From positions 1 to 14,773 of the forward strand of contig JAHKKJ010000025.1 in the NCBI GenBank assembly GCA_020027655.1: 14,773 nucleotides of DNA, given 5' to 3'. Positions 6,297-13,737 of this stretch are shown here, one piece after another; the stretch's first letter is position 1, and each line of letters begins with the position of its first letter. The notes under the pieces were generated by a model, which was not told where the DNA came from, searched no databases, and saw only the letters and a list, made by a program, of their open reading frames with translations. This DNA is from Deltaproteobacteria bacterium. Its GTDB lineage: Bacteria > Desulfobacterota > Binatia > UBA9968. The position numbers and the translations under genes are program-made.

Positions 6297-8258
6297 ATGA
6301 AAGAGCCCGAACCGAAAAATGCTGTGTGGGACTCGACGCGTTCCATCCTGGTGACCGCGGTAATCGATAGGTGCAATATCCGGTTCGTGGGCGTTGGCCT
6401 CCTGAGTATGGTCATCGACCTCCTAGTGTTCCAAGTATTATTTGCCATAAGGGCCAACTTAGAGCTGTCTCAAATCACAAGTTTTTTTTCGGGAGCGATC
6501 CTCAGTTTTGCGCTGAACGCTGACGGAGGCGCATCGGAGCCTAAACAATCGAGCATTCGATGGGCGCTCTATAGCAGATTCCTGTTAGTGGCTCTTCTGG
6601 CACTGCTTCTGCGCAGCGCTGTTCTCATGCTGCTAGTCGGAAACTGGCACTGGCAACCGCAAACAGCGATCCTCGTGGCGATCCTGATGGCCGCCGCTGT
6701 TTTTCAGGTAGGCGCTGTTTTTTTTATATATGTTCAATCCGATGCGAGCGAAAACCCTGCCATTCGCTGGCCAGTGGTCACGATCAGCGTTGTAGCCTAT
6801 GTCTTGATCCTTAAGTTGATCTTCATGGGTTGTGTGAATCTGATCCCGGAGGAGGCGTATTACTGGAACTACGCCCAGCATTTGGATTGGGGCTACCTCG
6901 ATCATCCACCCATGGTTGCTTGGTTGATCTGGCTTTCTACATCCCTACTCGGTAAATCCGAACTTTCTGTTCGTTTGTCCGCTTATGTCTGCTGGATCCT
7001 CGCTGCGATCTTCATGTTCCGTCTCACCTTGAATCTCTACGACAGGCCCGCCGCTTTTCGAACTATTCTACTTCTAGCGGTGCTGCCAATTTATTTTGGC
7101 TTAGGCTTTTTCATGACCCCGGACGCTCCACTGTACGCCGCTTGGGCTGGCTGCCTTTACTTCCTGGAGCGCGCACTGGTCGCTCAGAACCGTCGAGCAT
7201 GGTGGGGAGTTGGTACATGCGTAGGGCTCGGCATGCTGTCGAAATACACGATCGCGCTCCTCGGCCTTGGGGCCTTGACGTTTCTGCTCATTGACCGCCA
7301 GTCCCGACGTTGGCTGTTCCGGCCTGAGCCCTATATCGCGGCAATCACGTCTGTAATTATCTTTTCACCGGTAATTTTCTGGAACATGCGCAACGGGTGG
7401 ATGTCTTTTGTCTTTCAGGGCTCCGATCGTTGGACGGGAAGGTACGACTTTTCCCTTCACTTGCTGATTGGTATGATCCTGCTTCTCCTTACTCCTACGG
7501 CCTCGCTCGGAATTATGCGGGTCCTTCTACCGCAAAAGTTGGCAGGCGCGAGCGCTAGTCAGACTGGTATCAAGAGGCAGCAACACCTCTGGTCCGTCAC
7601 GTTCACACTCGTGCCTCTCTCCGTATTTGTAATCTACAGCCTCTTCTATAAGCCGAAACTCAATTGGACCGCACCGATCTGGCTGGCAGTGATTCCGCTA
7701 CTCGCTTGGGACATGGTCCCTCCCTGGGGTCAGTTGCCAGGGTCGTTTGCGCAGTTCATCCGGCGATCGTGGATGCCCACTATCATGGCTCTTCTTATCA
7801 TTCATGGCGCCTCTTTCTACTATATCTCTTTGGGACTACCCGGCGCGGGTCCCATGACACCGAGTCGTCTTTTTGGCGAGTGGCGAGCACTGGCGAATAG
7901 CGTTGAGACGGTTAAGAGACGCGTTGAGCTGGAAACGGGATCTAAACCGGTCATTGTTGGAATGGACAAAAACTTTATCTCGAGCGAGCTGAGTTTCTAT
8001 GAACACGATGGAGCTAGAAATACGGGAGGTGCTCATTTCTTTGGCAACCGAAGCTTGATGTGGGCTTTCTGGTTTCCTCGGCCGGCGGCGGTTGGGAGAA
8101 ATATTCTGATGGTTGATCTTGATCGTAAGCGGGTTGAGGACCCATCGCTGCCCCAGTATTTTAAGACAGTCGGCGATGTGTTCAAAGAAACCTTAAAGAA
8201 AGATGGCCGTGTGGTTGGATACTTTTACTGGCGCGTTGGCTATAGCTACCGGGGCTGA
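6297..8258 (+). CDS. GtrA-domain / GT39 (ArnT-like) membrane glycosyltransferase fusion
   Basis: Predicted 653 residues, strongly hydrophobic. Residues about 20-140 read as a GtrA-like four-helix domain (IRFVGVGLLSMVIDLLVFQV, then a second pair of helices). GtrA proteins are thought to help lipid-linked sugars cross the membrane. From about 160 the chain is a GT39/PMT_2 enzyme: IPEEAYYW (183-190) in the first periplasmic loop supplies the acidic catalytic pair Glu185/Glu186, and LDHPPMVAW (201-209) follows. About ten further transmembrane helices and a soluble C-terminal part come after. The protein would transfer a sugar from a polyprenyl-phosphate carrier to an envelope acceptor (ArnT does this to lipid A). 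ATG at 6297 is chosen; a TTG at 6282 is also in frame. The acceptor and sugar are unknown. Confidence 0.85.
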   Translation: MKEPEPKNAVWDSTRSILVTAVIDRCNIRFVGVGLLSMVIDLLVFQVLFAIRANLELSQITSFFSGAILSFALNADGGASEPKQSSIRWALYSRFLLVALLALLLRSAVLMLLVGNWHWQPQTAILVAILMAAAVFQVGAVFFIYVQSDASENPAIRWPVVTISVVAYVLILKLIFMGCVNLIPEEAYYWNYAQHLDWGYLDHPPMVAWLIWLSTSLLGKSELSVRLSAYVCWILAAIFMFRLTLNLYDRPAAFRTILLLAVLPIYFGLGFFMTPDAPLYAAWAGCLYFLERALVAQNRRAWWGVGTCVGLGMLSKYTIALLGLGALTFLLIDRQSRRWLFRPEPYIAAITSVIIFSPVIFWNMRNGWMSFVFQGSDRWTGRYDFSLHLLIGMILLLLTPTASLGIMRVLLPQKLAGASASQTGIKRQQHLWSVTFTLVPLSVFVIYSLFYKPKLNWTAPIWLAVIPLLAWDMVPPWGQLPGSFAQFIRRSWMPTIMALLIIHGASFYYISLGLPGAGPMTPSRLFGEWRALANSVETVKRRVELETGSKPVIVGMDKNFISSELSFYEHDGARNTGGAHFFGNRSLMWAFWFPRPAAVGRNILMVDLDRKRVEDPSLPQYFKTVGDVFKETLKKDGRVVGYFYWRVGYSYRG

Positions 8259-8570
8259 TGTGGGGAAGATCGGCATTGGTGGCGAGTCGCTGATTGACCT
8301 GGATATCGGTCAAGATTAACTGCGGGTCTGTTGTTTTACTTCCAGTATCGACCTCTCTTCCTTGCTTTTGAACTTCTATCTGTTTTTCACGACATCTAAA
8401 GTCAGCAATCCCAGCGCGTTTTTGTTTCCACGATGGAAGCGCCAAAAGTCTCGCGACAAAGGATCGAGTTCGTGAGGATTTACTGCTATTGTCCCCCACG
8501 GCGGCGGAAGCTTTCCGGATTGTCCATCGGCAGGAAATGAAAGTTTGGATTCGCAAATAAAACTAAGCTC
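8259..8570. other. Intergenic stretch with no convincing gene
   Basis: 312 bases between the two glycosyltransferase genes. There is a short inverted repeat TTGACC (8294-8299) / GGTCAA (8308-8313) with an 8-base loop and no T-run. On the + strand an open frame of about 60 codons runs from after a TGA near 8370 to the TAA at 8558-8560. Its end (AAEAFRIVHRQEMKVWIRK) looks protein-like, but it has no good start, so it may be a gene relic or chance. Confidence 0.35.
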
Positions 8571-9821
8571 ATGATAAAAACTTCGACGATGCGACAGGCA
8601 GACCGTTGGCTGGGCGTACCGCTATGCTTTACCTTGACTGCGGCGCGGCGGCTGCTTGACTATTTTGACCAGACGTCGTCCCGGGAGCCACTGCGACGCA
8701 TCCTGTTTGTGAAGCTGGTCGAGCAGGGCTCGAGCGTGCTTGCCTGTTCAGCAATCCGTAGAGCTGTCGAGCTGGTCGGACGAGAAAACGTTTATTTTCT
8801 GGTTTTCGAAGAGAACCGCTTTATCCTAGATGCCATGGGGCTAATCCCACCTGAGAACGTCATTGCCATCCGCACCGATGGGCTTCTTCGGGCAGCCGTC
8901 GAAGCGCTTCAGGCAATCCGGCGTATCCGAGCGCTTGGGATTAATACGGCAATTGACCTGGAGTTCTTTGCACGGTCTTCGGCAGCGTTGGTTTTCTTAA
9001 GCGGTGCTCGTTACCGGGTGGGTTTCCAGGCGTTCGGTGGAGAGGGACCTTATCGAGGTGATCTTTTCACCCACCGCCTCCGCTTCAACCCTTACTTGCA
9101 CACCTCGCAAACGTTTTGCATGCTGGTCGAAGCGCTGACAGTTCAAGGCGAGCGGTTACCGACTTTCGACCTTGAGCCCGTTCTAGCCGAGGACTTGCCT
9201 CCCCCTTTTTGCGCGAGTCCAAGTGAGGTCGATCAAGCACGCGCATTGCTGAAGGAGGCCTCCCCCAGCGCGAATTTTCAACCTTTGATTCTATTAAACC
9301 CCAACTGTAGCGATTTGCTTCCGTTGCGCCGTTGGCCAACCGAACGTTACACGGAACTTGCCCAACGCTTGATCCACCGGTACCCGGAGGTGCACGTAGC
9401 GATGACGGGCGGACCCAACGAGGGTGCCGCGGTAGCAACAATCGTTACGCAGGTCGGCTCCGATCGCTGCTTCAATCTGGCCGGGCGTACCACACTCCAT
9501 CAGCTCTTGGTGATCTATGGACTGGCAGAAGTTTTAGTGACGAACGACAGTGGTCCAGCGCACTTTGCGGCGCTCACACCGATCGACGTGGTGACACTGT
9601 TCGGACCGGAAAATCCGCGGCTTTTTGCTGCCCGCACGGCGCGCAACCATGTGTTCTGGGCTGGCATTGCTTGCAGCCCATGCGTCAGCGCGCTGAACGG
9701 ACGCACCTCGCCTTGCACGGACAATGTTTGTATGCAGCGAATCGACGTGGACCGCGTGTTCGAAGAAGTCTGCCGAATATACGCGGCGCGGACGGGCGGC
9801 GCATCAACCAATTTCAAATGA
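8571..9821 (+). CDS. Glycosyltransferase family 9 (heptosyltransferase-like)
   Basis: Predicted 416 residues. GT9 enzymes add heptose from ADP-heptose to the LPS inner core at the cytoplasmic face of the inner membrane. The N-terminal Rossmann domain starts RRILFVKLVEQGSSVLA. The C-terminal domain has ILLNPNCSD, the nucleotide-binding TNDSGPAHFAAL (324-335) and LFGPENP, all family marks. The tail has a cysteine-rich segment (ACSPC, then TSPCTDNVCM), also seen in many GT9 members. The first about 30 residues are an extra amphipathic stretch before the Rossmann fold. ATG at 8571 is used; an ATG at 8589 is in frame, and neither has a strong ribosome binding site. Together with the GT39 gene it indicates envelope polysaccharide or LPS assembly. 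Exact acceptor unknown. Confidence 0.88.
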   Translation: MIKTSTMRQADRWLGVPLCFTLTAARRLLDYFDQTSSREPLRRILFVKLVEQGSSVLACSAIRRAVELVGRENVYFLVFEENRFILDAMGLIPPENVIAIRTDGLLRAAVEALQAIRRIRALGINTAIDLEFFARSSAALVFLSGARYRVGFQAFGGEGPYRGDLFTHRLRFNPYLHTSQTFCMLVEALTVQGERLPTFDLEPVLAEDLPPPFCASPSEVDQARALLKEASPSANFQPLILLNPNCSDLLPLRRWPTERYTELAQRLIHRYPEVHVAMTGGPNEGAAVATIVTQVGSDRCFNLAGRTTLHQLLVIYGLAEVLVTNDSGPAHFAALTPIDVVTLFGPENPRLFAARTARNHVFWAGIACSPCVSALNGRTSPCTDNVCMQRIDVDRVFEEVCRIYAARTGGASTNFK

Positions 9822-9888
9822 AGCGCCTGATAATCCGGCAACTCTGCCCTGTCCGCCGCGTTACCTAGCTCTTCTTGTACTACCCGAA

Positions 9889-9900
9889 AGCCTTTAGGCT
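9889..9900 (+). terminator. Weak hairpin downstream of the GT9 gene
   Basis: AGCC (9889-9892), loop TTTA, GGCT (9897-9900), followed by GGTTTT. It lies about 70 nt past the GT9 stop. The stem is short, so a factor-independent terminator is only weakly supported. Confidence 0.22.
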
Positions 9901-10003
9901 GGTTTTCCCCTGCCTTGGCCGTCTGTTTGCTCTCTACACACGAGCTAAGTGGCTGCCAACAATTTGAATCTATTTCGTGGCTGTCCGCTCGCAGGGTAAA
10001 AGA

Positions 10004-10405
10004 ATGAAATCACTATCGCGTGTCCGCGAGTTTTTCAGCAGGAAAGACCACGCCCTTTCTTTGAAGCTCCGCGTTGCATCAGCGCTAAACGTGTTCGTTT
10101 CAATCCGCGGGCTCGAAGCCCTATTAAATAGCGGGACGGCCGTTGTGATGCGCCAGGGATATGAAACGCTTGTGATCCAGGATACGTCGGCCATCGACAA
10201 CCGCGAAAACGTCTTAGCTTTAGTCCATGTGAAAGACATGGAATGTTATCACCGGCTTTTGACGATCAAAACTAATGACTGTTTTCACCGCGGTAAACTC
10301 GACCGAACAATTTCGAACGACCTAGCTGATGAGATGGCAAAGCAGCTCTTAAAAAAAGCCAGGAAAATTGACAACGGGAAGCGCAGGATGATTAGTAAGC
10401 TCTAG
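10004..10405 (+). CDS. Hypothetical basic protein, 133 residues
   Basis: Not recognised. ATG at 10004 has AGGG at 9993-9996 with 7 nt spacing and is preferred over an in-frame GTG at 9977. The protein is basic at both ends (many Lys and Arg, ending KRRMISKL) with a mixed alpha/beta centre (TAVVMRQGYETLVIQD; NVLALVHVKDMECYHRLLTI). It has no signal peptide or membrane segment, and its only two cysteines (in MECYH and NDCFH) do not make a zinc motif. A 31-residue membrane peptide gene starts 13 nt after its stop, so the two may be translated from one mRNA. The codon usage looks ordinary. Confidence 0.6.
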   Translation: MKSLSRVREFFSRKDHALSLKLRVASALNVFVSIRGLEALLNSGTAVVMRQGYETLVIQDTSAIDNRENVLALVHVKDMECYHRLLTIKTNDCFHRGKLDRTISNDLADEMAKQLLKKARKIDNGKRRMISKL

Positions 10406-10418
10406 AATTCTACCAATC

Positions 10419-10514
10419 ATGAATATCGGTGACATTATCGCTTTTGCGTTGTTTCTCATTGTCGTGATAATGGGGTTCTTGCTCAGCTTTTATCTCTTGC
10501 GCCGCAAGCGCTAG
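10419..10514 (+). CDS. Single-pass membrane micropeptide, 31 residues
   Basis: ATG at 10419 opens 31 codons to a TAG at 10512-10514. The product begins MNIGDIIAFALFLIVVIMG. It has one clean hydrophobic helix (about residues 6-27) and ends in a positive cluster, RRKR, which predicts an N-out/C-in orientation in the inner membrane. Such a composition over a full short frame is unlikely by chance. The ribosome binding site is weak, and the gene lies 13 nt after the hypothetical gene at 10004-10405, so coupled translation is plausible. Function unknown; small proteins of this shape often modulate a membrane partner. Confidence 0.5.
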   Translation: MNIGDIIAFALFLIVVIMGFLLSFYLLRRKR

Positions 10515-10644
10515 TTTTCGACCCGTAGCCTCTTCCCGCTTCACGCATCTTTCCCGCGGCTCAATCACTTTTTGTCTTCCGCTCTTGCGCAAACGTTCCC
10601 TCGAGTTTGTCTTTGCTGCGTCATCTTGCGACGCTGCCATTGAT

Positions 10645-10671
10645 TGACAATTTCGACACCATCAATTGTCA
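10645..10671. promoter_or_regulatory. Perfect 8-bp inverted repeat, possible operator or hairpin
   Basis: TGACAATT (10645-10652) and AATTGTCA (10664-10671) are separated by 11 bases, in the gap between the membrane peptide gene and the small gene at 10761. The symmetry and spacing suit a dimeric regulator site. The centre-to-centre distance of 19 bases is close to two helical turns. No T-run follows, which argues against a terminator. A chance occurrence cannot be excluded. Confidence 0.3.
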
Positions 10672-10760
10672 GATTGTCCCTTGGTGACCCCAAGGAAGCT
10701 ACACATTTCCAAGCTTTTCTTCCTGGTGTGTGTTTTGCTCTCCTTTCGTGCGTATAAACC

Positions 10761-10952
10761 ATGGACGCGAAAAAAAGAGCTATGGGTAAACCGGCACTGC
10801 GTCGCAAATCGATGGAGCTACTCAAGGATATAACCCAGATACTTCGGGAGATTCTATCTTCCGGCGATGAAGAGGGTCTTCGTCAGTTTGAGAAAGCAAT
10901 CCGCGCCCTAGAGCAAAGCCGCCACAAACCCGGTAGCCACGCAATCCACTGA
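10761..10952 (+). CDS. Small hypothetical helical protein, 63 residues
   Basis: Not recognised. ATG at 10761 opens a frame for a charged, helix-prone protein: a basic start (MDAKKRAMGKPALRRK), then an amphipathic helix around LLKDITQILREILSSGDEEG and a second around LRQFEKAIRALEQS. There is no cysteine and no membrane segment. No clear ribosome binding site precedes any of the possible starts (10761, 10782), so expression is uncertain. It stands alone between the inverted repeat at 10645 and the treY relic. Confidence 0.4.
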   Translation: MDAKKRAMGKPALRRKSMELLKDITQILREILSSGDEEGLRQFEKAIRALEQSRHKPGSHAIH

Positions 10953-11068
10953 TGTCCCAGATCTAGTAGTAGCCCTCGAGATAATCCGTCTCCCTTCACA
11001 TCCCCCTGCACTGATCTTGGTTATTTGCTAGGAACCACCGTGTTTTAAGACTCTTCGTCTCTCCATAA

Positions 11069-11246
11069 ATTAGGCTAATATTGAAGACCGGCAGAAGATG
11101 GGCTGAAACGACGGTGGAGCTTCCGCCAGGACAATGGCACAATGAGTTTACCGACGAGACATTTAATGGCGGCGAAAGTGCGGGTGGCCAGTCTGCTGAA
11201 ACGTTTTGCCGTCGCTCTTTTAACTCGAGAGGATCAAGGCTCATGA
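11069..11246 (+). pseudogene. treY: C-terminal relic of malto-oligosyltrehalose synthase (treY)
   Basis: Directly before treZ, the + strand encodes WAETTVELPPGQW...NEFTDETFNGGE (codons from 11099 to about 11175) in one frame. From about 11178 it continues in another frame as VRVASLLKRFAVALLTRE to a TGA at 11244-11246. Together these match the end of TreY, which finishes with a W-D/E-T-x-V-x-LP strand, an LTG-like turn and a final L...fPvALL strand. The rest of the roughly 700-900-residue enzyme is absent: stops (TAA at 11066) and unrelated sequence precede it. So the gene is 5'-deleted and carries one frameshift near 11175. The TGA overlaps the treZ start as ATGA, the usual coupling of trehalose genes. 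TreY would convert maltodextrin ends to a trehalosyl unit. Confidence 0.68.
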
Positions 11247-12991
11247 TCTCATTCCGTCTTTGGGCACCGAACGCAAACCAGGTCGAAGTAAGAATTGGGA
11301 CGGACCTTTTCGGCATGACTCGCGGTGACGGTAGCTGGTGGCGCGCCGAATTGCCGCTCGCCAAAGCAGGTATCGATTATGCGTTTGTGCTTGACGGCGG
11401 TCAGCCCGTGCCCGATCCCCGCTCGCCTTGGCAGCCGAAGGGAATCCACGGACCCTCTCGCACTGTGGATCATGGAGCTTTCTCGTGGACTGACCAACGC
11501 TGGCAAGCAAAGCCACTTGCGTCCGCCATATTCTATGAACTTCATATCGGTACTTTTACTCCGCAGGGAACGTTCATGGCAGCGATCGACAAGCTCGACT
11601 ACTTAGTCGACCTCGGAATTACGCATGTCGAATTGATGCCCATTGCCGAGTTTTCCGGCAAGCGGGGTTGGGGCTACGATGGCGTCGATTTTTACGCGCC
11701 GCATCATGCTTACGGGGAGCCGGCTGATCTCAAGCGCCTGGTGGATGCGTGCCACGCTCGGGGCTTGGCAGTGATGCTGGACGTTGTCTACAACCACGTG
11801 GGGCCAGCCGGCAACTACCTCGCCCGCTTTGCTCCCTATTTCACCCAGCGCTACGCGACTCCGTGGGGCCAAGCAATTAATTTCGATGGGCTGGAGAGTG
11901 ACGAAGTACGCCGATTCTTTTGCGACAACGCGTTGATGTGGCTCAAAGAGTATCATTTCGACGGGCTCCGCATCGACGCCGTGCACGCCATCATCGACAC
12001 CTCGGCGGTGCATTTTCTCGAACAGTTAGCTTGTGAGGTTGGCGAGCTTCAGGCACAAACGGGTCGTCACCTGGTGCTCATCGCCGAGAGCGATCTCAAC
12101 GACCCGCGGGTCGTACGGCCACGGGAAATCGGCGGCTATGGCTTCCAGGCCCAGTGGAGCGATGATTTTCACCACGCGTTGCATTGCGTTTTAACCGGCG
12201 AGCGCGCTGGGTACTATGCAGACTATGGCTCGCTGGCCGACTTAGCCAAAGCGCTTCAGCGCGCCTTTGTCTATGACGGGCGCTATTCGGTTTTTCGTCA
12301 GCGTCGCCACGGAAGGCCGCCCAGCGGACTTTCGGGCCATAGTTTTCTCGGCTATCTGCAAACTCACGATCAGATCGGCAATCGGGCAAAGGGCGAACGG
12401 AGCAGCCATTTGATGAGTGTTGGACGTTTAAAGATCGCTGCGGCGCTGGTTTTAACAGCACCGTTCATACCCATGTTGTTCCAAGGCGAGGAATGGGGCG
12501 CGACCTCTCGTTTTCTCTACTTCACGGACCACGAAGATCTCGAGCTTGCTCGCAACGTAACGGAGGGCCGGCGACGGGAATTTGCCATCTTCGGCTGGAA
12601 CCCCGAGGAGATCCCTGATCCTCAAGCAGTCGAGACCTTCGAACATTCTAAGCTTAATTGGAGCGAGCGTGAGGAAGAACCTCATGCCGGCTTGTTGGCA
12701 TGGCACCGGCGGCTGATTGAGCTGCGCCGGAAAATTCCCTCTCTATCGGACGGCCGTCTCGACAGAGTTGGCGTAAACTTTGATGAGAAGGGAAAGTGGC
12801 TAGTGGTGAGTCGCGGTCCCATAGCGGTCGCCTGCAACCTGAATCAAATGACGCAGCAAGTGCCGGTGCCTGCGAAGCCCGGCAGCCGGCTTGTCTTGGG
12901 ATCCCAAAACGAAGTCCGCTTGTTCGAGGACACCGTTGAACTACCTTCCGATTCGGTCGCAATCCTGATCACGGGCTACCATTCGTATTAA
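11243..12991 (+). CDS. treZ: Malto-oligosyltrehalose trehalohydrolase
   Basis: Predicted 582 residues, full length for TreZ, a GH13 enzyme that releases trehalose from maltooligosyltrehalose in the cytoplasm. An N-terminal E-set domain (FRLWAPNANQVEVRIG, about 1-90) precedes the barrel. GH13 regions are visible: WGYDGVDFYAPHHAYG, LDVVYNHVGPAGNY, DGLRIDAVHAI with nucleophile Asp245, LIAESDLNDPRV with acid Glu282, and QTHDQIGNRAKGER with Asp376. FQGEEWGA also fits. The spacing of these three residues is what TreZ shows. ATG at 11243 is chosen: AGAGGA at 11228-11233 is 9 nt upstream, and the protein from there starts exactly at the E-set domain. The open frame extends upstream to 11081, but that part is the treY relic. 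Without TreY in this locus the substrate must come from a treY elsewhere, or the enzyme is idle. Confidence 0.95.
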   Translation: MISFRLWAPNANQVEVRIGTDLFGMTRGDGSWWRAELPLAKAGIDYAFVLDGGQPVPDPRSPWQPKGIHGPSRTVDHGAFSWTDQRWQAKPLASAIFYELHIGTFTPQGTFMAAIDKLDYLVDLGITHVELMPIAEFSGKRGWGYDGVDFYAPHHAYGEPADLKRLVDACHARGLAVMLDVVYNHVGPAGNYLARFAPYFTQRYATPWGQAINFDGLESDEVRRFFCDNALMWLKEYHFDGLRIDAVHAIIDTSAVHFLEQLACEVGELQAQTGRHLVLIAESDLNDPRVVRPREIGGYGFQAQWSDDFHHALHCVLTGERAGYYADYGSLADLAKALQRAFVYDGRYSVFRQRRHGRPPSGLSGHSFLGYLQTHDQIGNRAKGERSSHLMSVGRLKIAAALVLTAPFIPMLFQGEEWGATSRFLYFTDHEDLELARNVTEGRRREFAIFGWNPEEIPDPQAVETFEHSKLNWSEREEEPHAGLLAWHRRLIELRRKIPSLSDGRLDRVGVNFDEKGKWLVVSRGPIAVACNLNQMTQQVPVPAKPGSRLVLGSQNEVRLFEDTVELPSDSVAILITGYHSY

Positions 12992-13622
12992 AAAAAAAGT
13001 GATAGCGGATTCCAGTATGATCGATTCCCTCATTCTGCGATGCTCCGAAAGCTCCGCCGCCCGACATGTGATCAACGAAAATCGATAGTCCATGATTTTT
13101 CCAGAAAGTGGCCCCTATTTCGAACTGGAGCCGTGGCAGAACGCGACGACCAAAACCGCAATCGTTGTCCAACCTGCAGCCGGTCACGTTCTTTTGTAGC
13201 GGGCCGGTGTGAACCGCCGCGCTCAAACCTCCTGAAACCCAAAGTCTCTTGCTGAAATCATTGGTAAGGTCGTCCAGGAAATTGCTGGACAAACTAAGCT
13301 GCCAGGCGATTCCGAGATAAAAAGCGCTCGTCTCCCCGTTGAAGTTCGGAGTAGCGCCGGTCATAGGGGAGGGAGAGCCGATCCAACGCCACCATCTCCA
13401 CTCAGGGGAATTGAACTGCACCTCCCAATTGGGATCAACTCCGCTCTCCCTATTGTCGCTTACCGGCCCTATATCATGCGCGAGTATGCCGAACGCGACC
13501 TTGCGGACCCAGGGCTTGTCTACATTCTTATCTGCATTAACGCCTGCAGTATCCGCTCCGCCTGCCGCTCCCGAGAGTAGAAAAATAAAAAAAAACCCCG
13601 CAACGATAATTCTATGCTTCAT
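12969..13622 (-). CDS. PagL-like lipid A 3-O-deacylase / acyloxyacyl hydrolase family
   Basis: Predicted 217 residues. The start MKHRIIVAGFFFIFLLSGAA is a Sec signal peptide, and the mature part alternates as an 8-stranded outer-membrane beta-barrel should, with aromatic girdle residues (EWRWWRWIG; RLQFEIGATFW). The end carries VDHMS with His185 and Ser187, then NEGID with Asp201, in the order His-x-Ser...acid of PagL. PagL has Glu at the last position and Asn after the Ser; here these are Asp and Gly, so catalysis needs confirmation. PagL removes the 3-O acyl chain of lipid A. It is the only intact minus-strand gene. Its 3' end overlaps treZ by 23 nt, within an A9 run (T9 on its own strand) that encodes three Phe codons. 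Confidence 0.7.
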   Translation of the reverse strand: MKHRIIVAGFFFIFLLSGAAGGADTAGVNADKNVDKPWVRKVAFGILAHDIGPVSDNRESGVDPNWEVQFNSPEWRWWRWIGSPSPMTGATPNFNGETSAFYLGIAWQLSLSSNFLDDLTNDFSKRLWVSGGLSAAVHTGPLQKNVTGCRLDNDCGFGRRVLPRLQFEIGATFWKNHGLSIFVDHMSGGGAFGASQNEGIDHTGIRYHFFFNTNGSP

Positions 13623-13737
13623 TAAACGTGAAGAATAACATCAGAAAACACTTTTCGGCAATAGTTGTGTGTTCAAAACCAAGCGAATCTAGACTCTTGA
13701 TTGGCTAAAAGTCATACACGGCGCCTCATGGCCGGCG

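Noticed and set aside
8182..8556. 124-codon minus-strand frame across the gap between the glycosyltransferase genes
   Set aside because: It overlaps the 3' end of the GT39 gene, has no recognisable domain and no ribosome binding site, and its composition looks like antisense of spacer.
10410..10825. Two overlapping minus-strand frames (76 and 86 codons) opposite the micropeptide and its downstream gap
   Set aside because: Their sequence is low-complexity charged residues, one is exactly antisense to a convincing transmembrane peptide, and neither has a start signal.
11081..11242. N-terminal extension of TreZ by 54 residues
   Set aside because: TreZ begins at its E-set domain from the ATG at 11243, which has a good ribosome binding site; the extension matches the TreY end instead.
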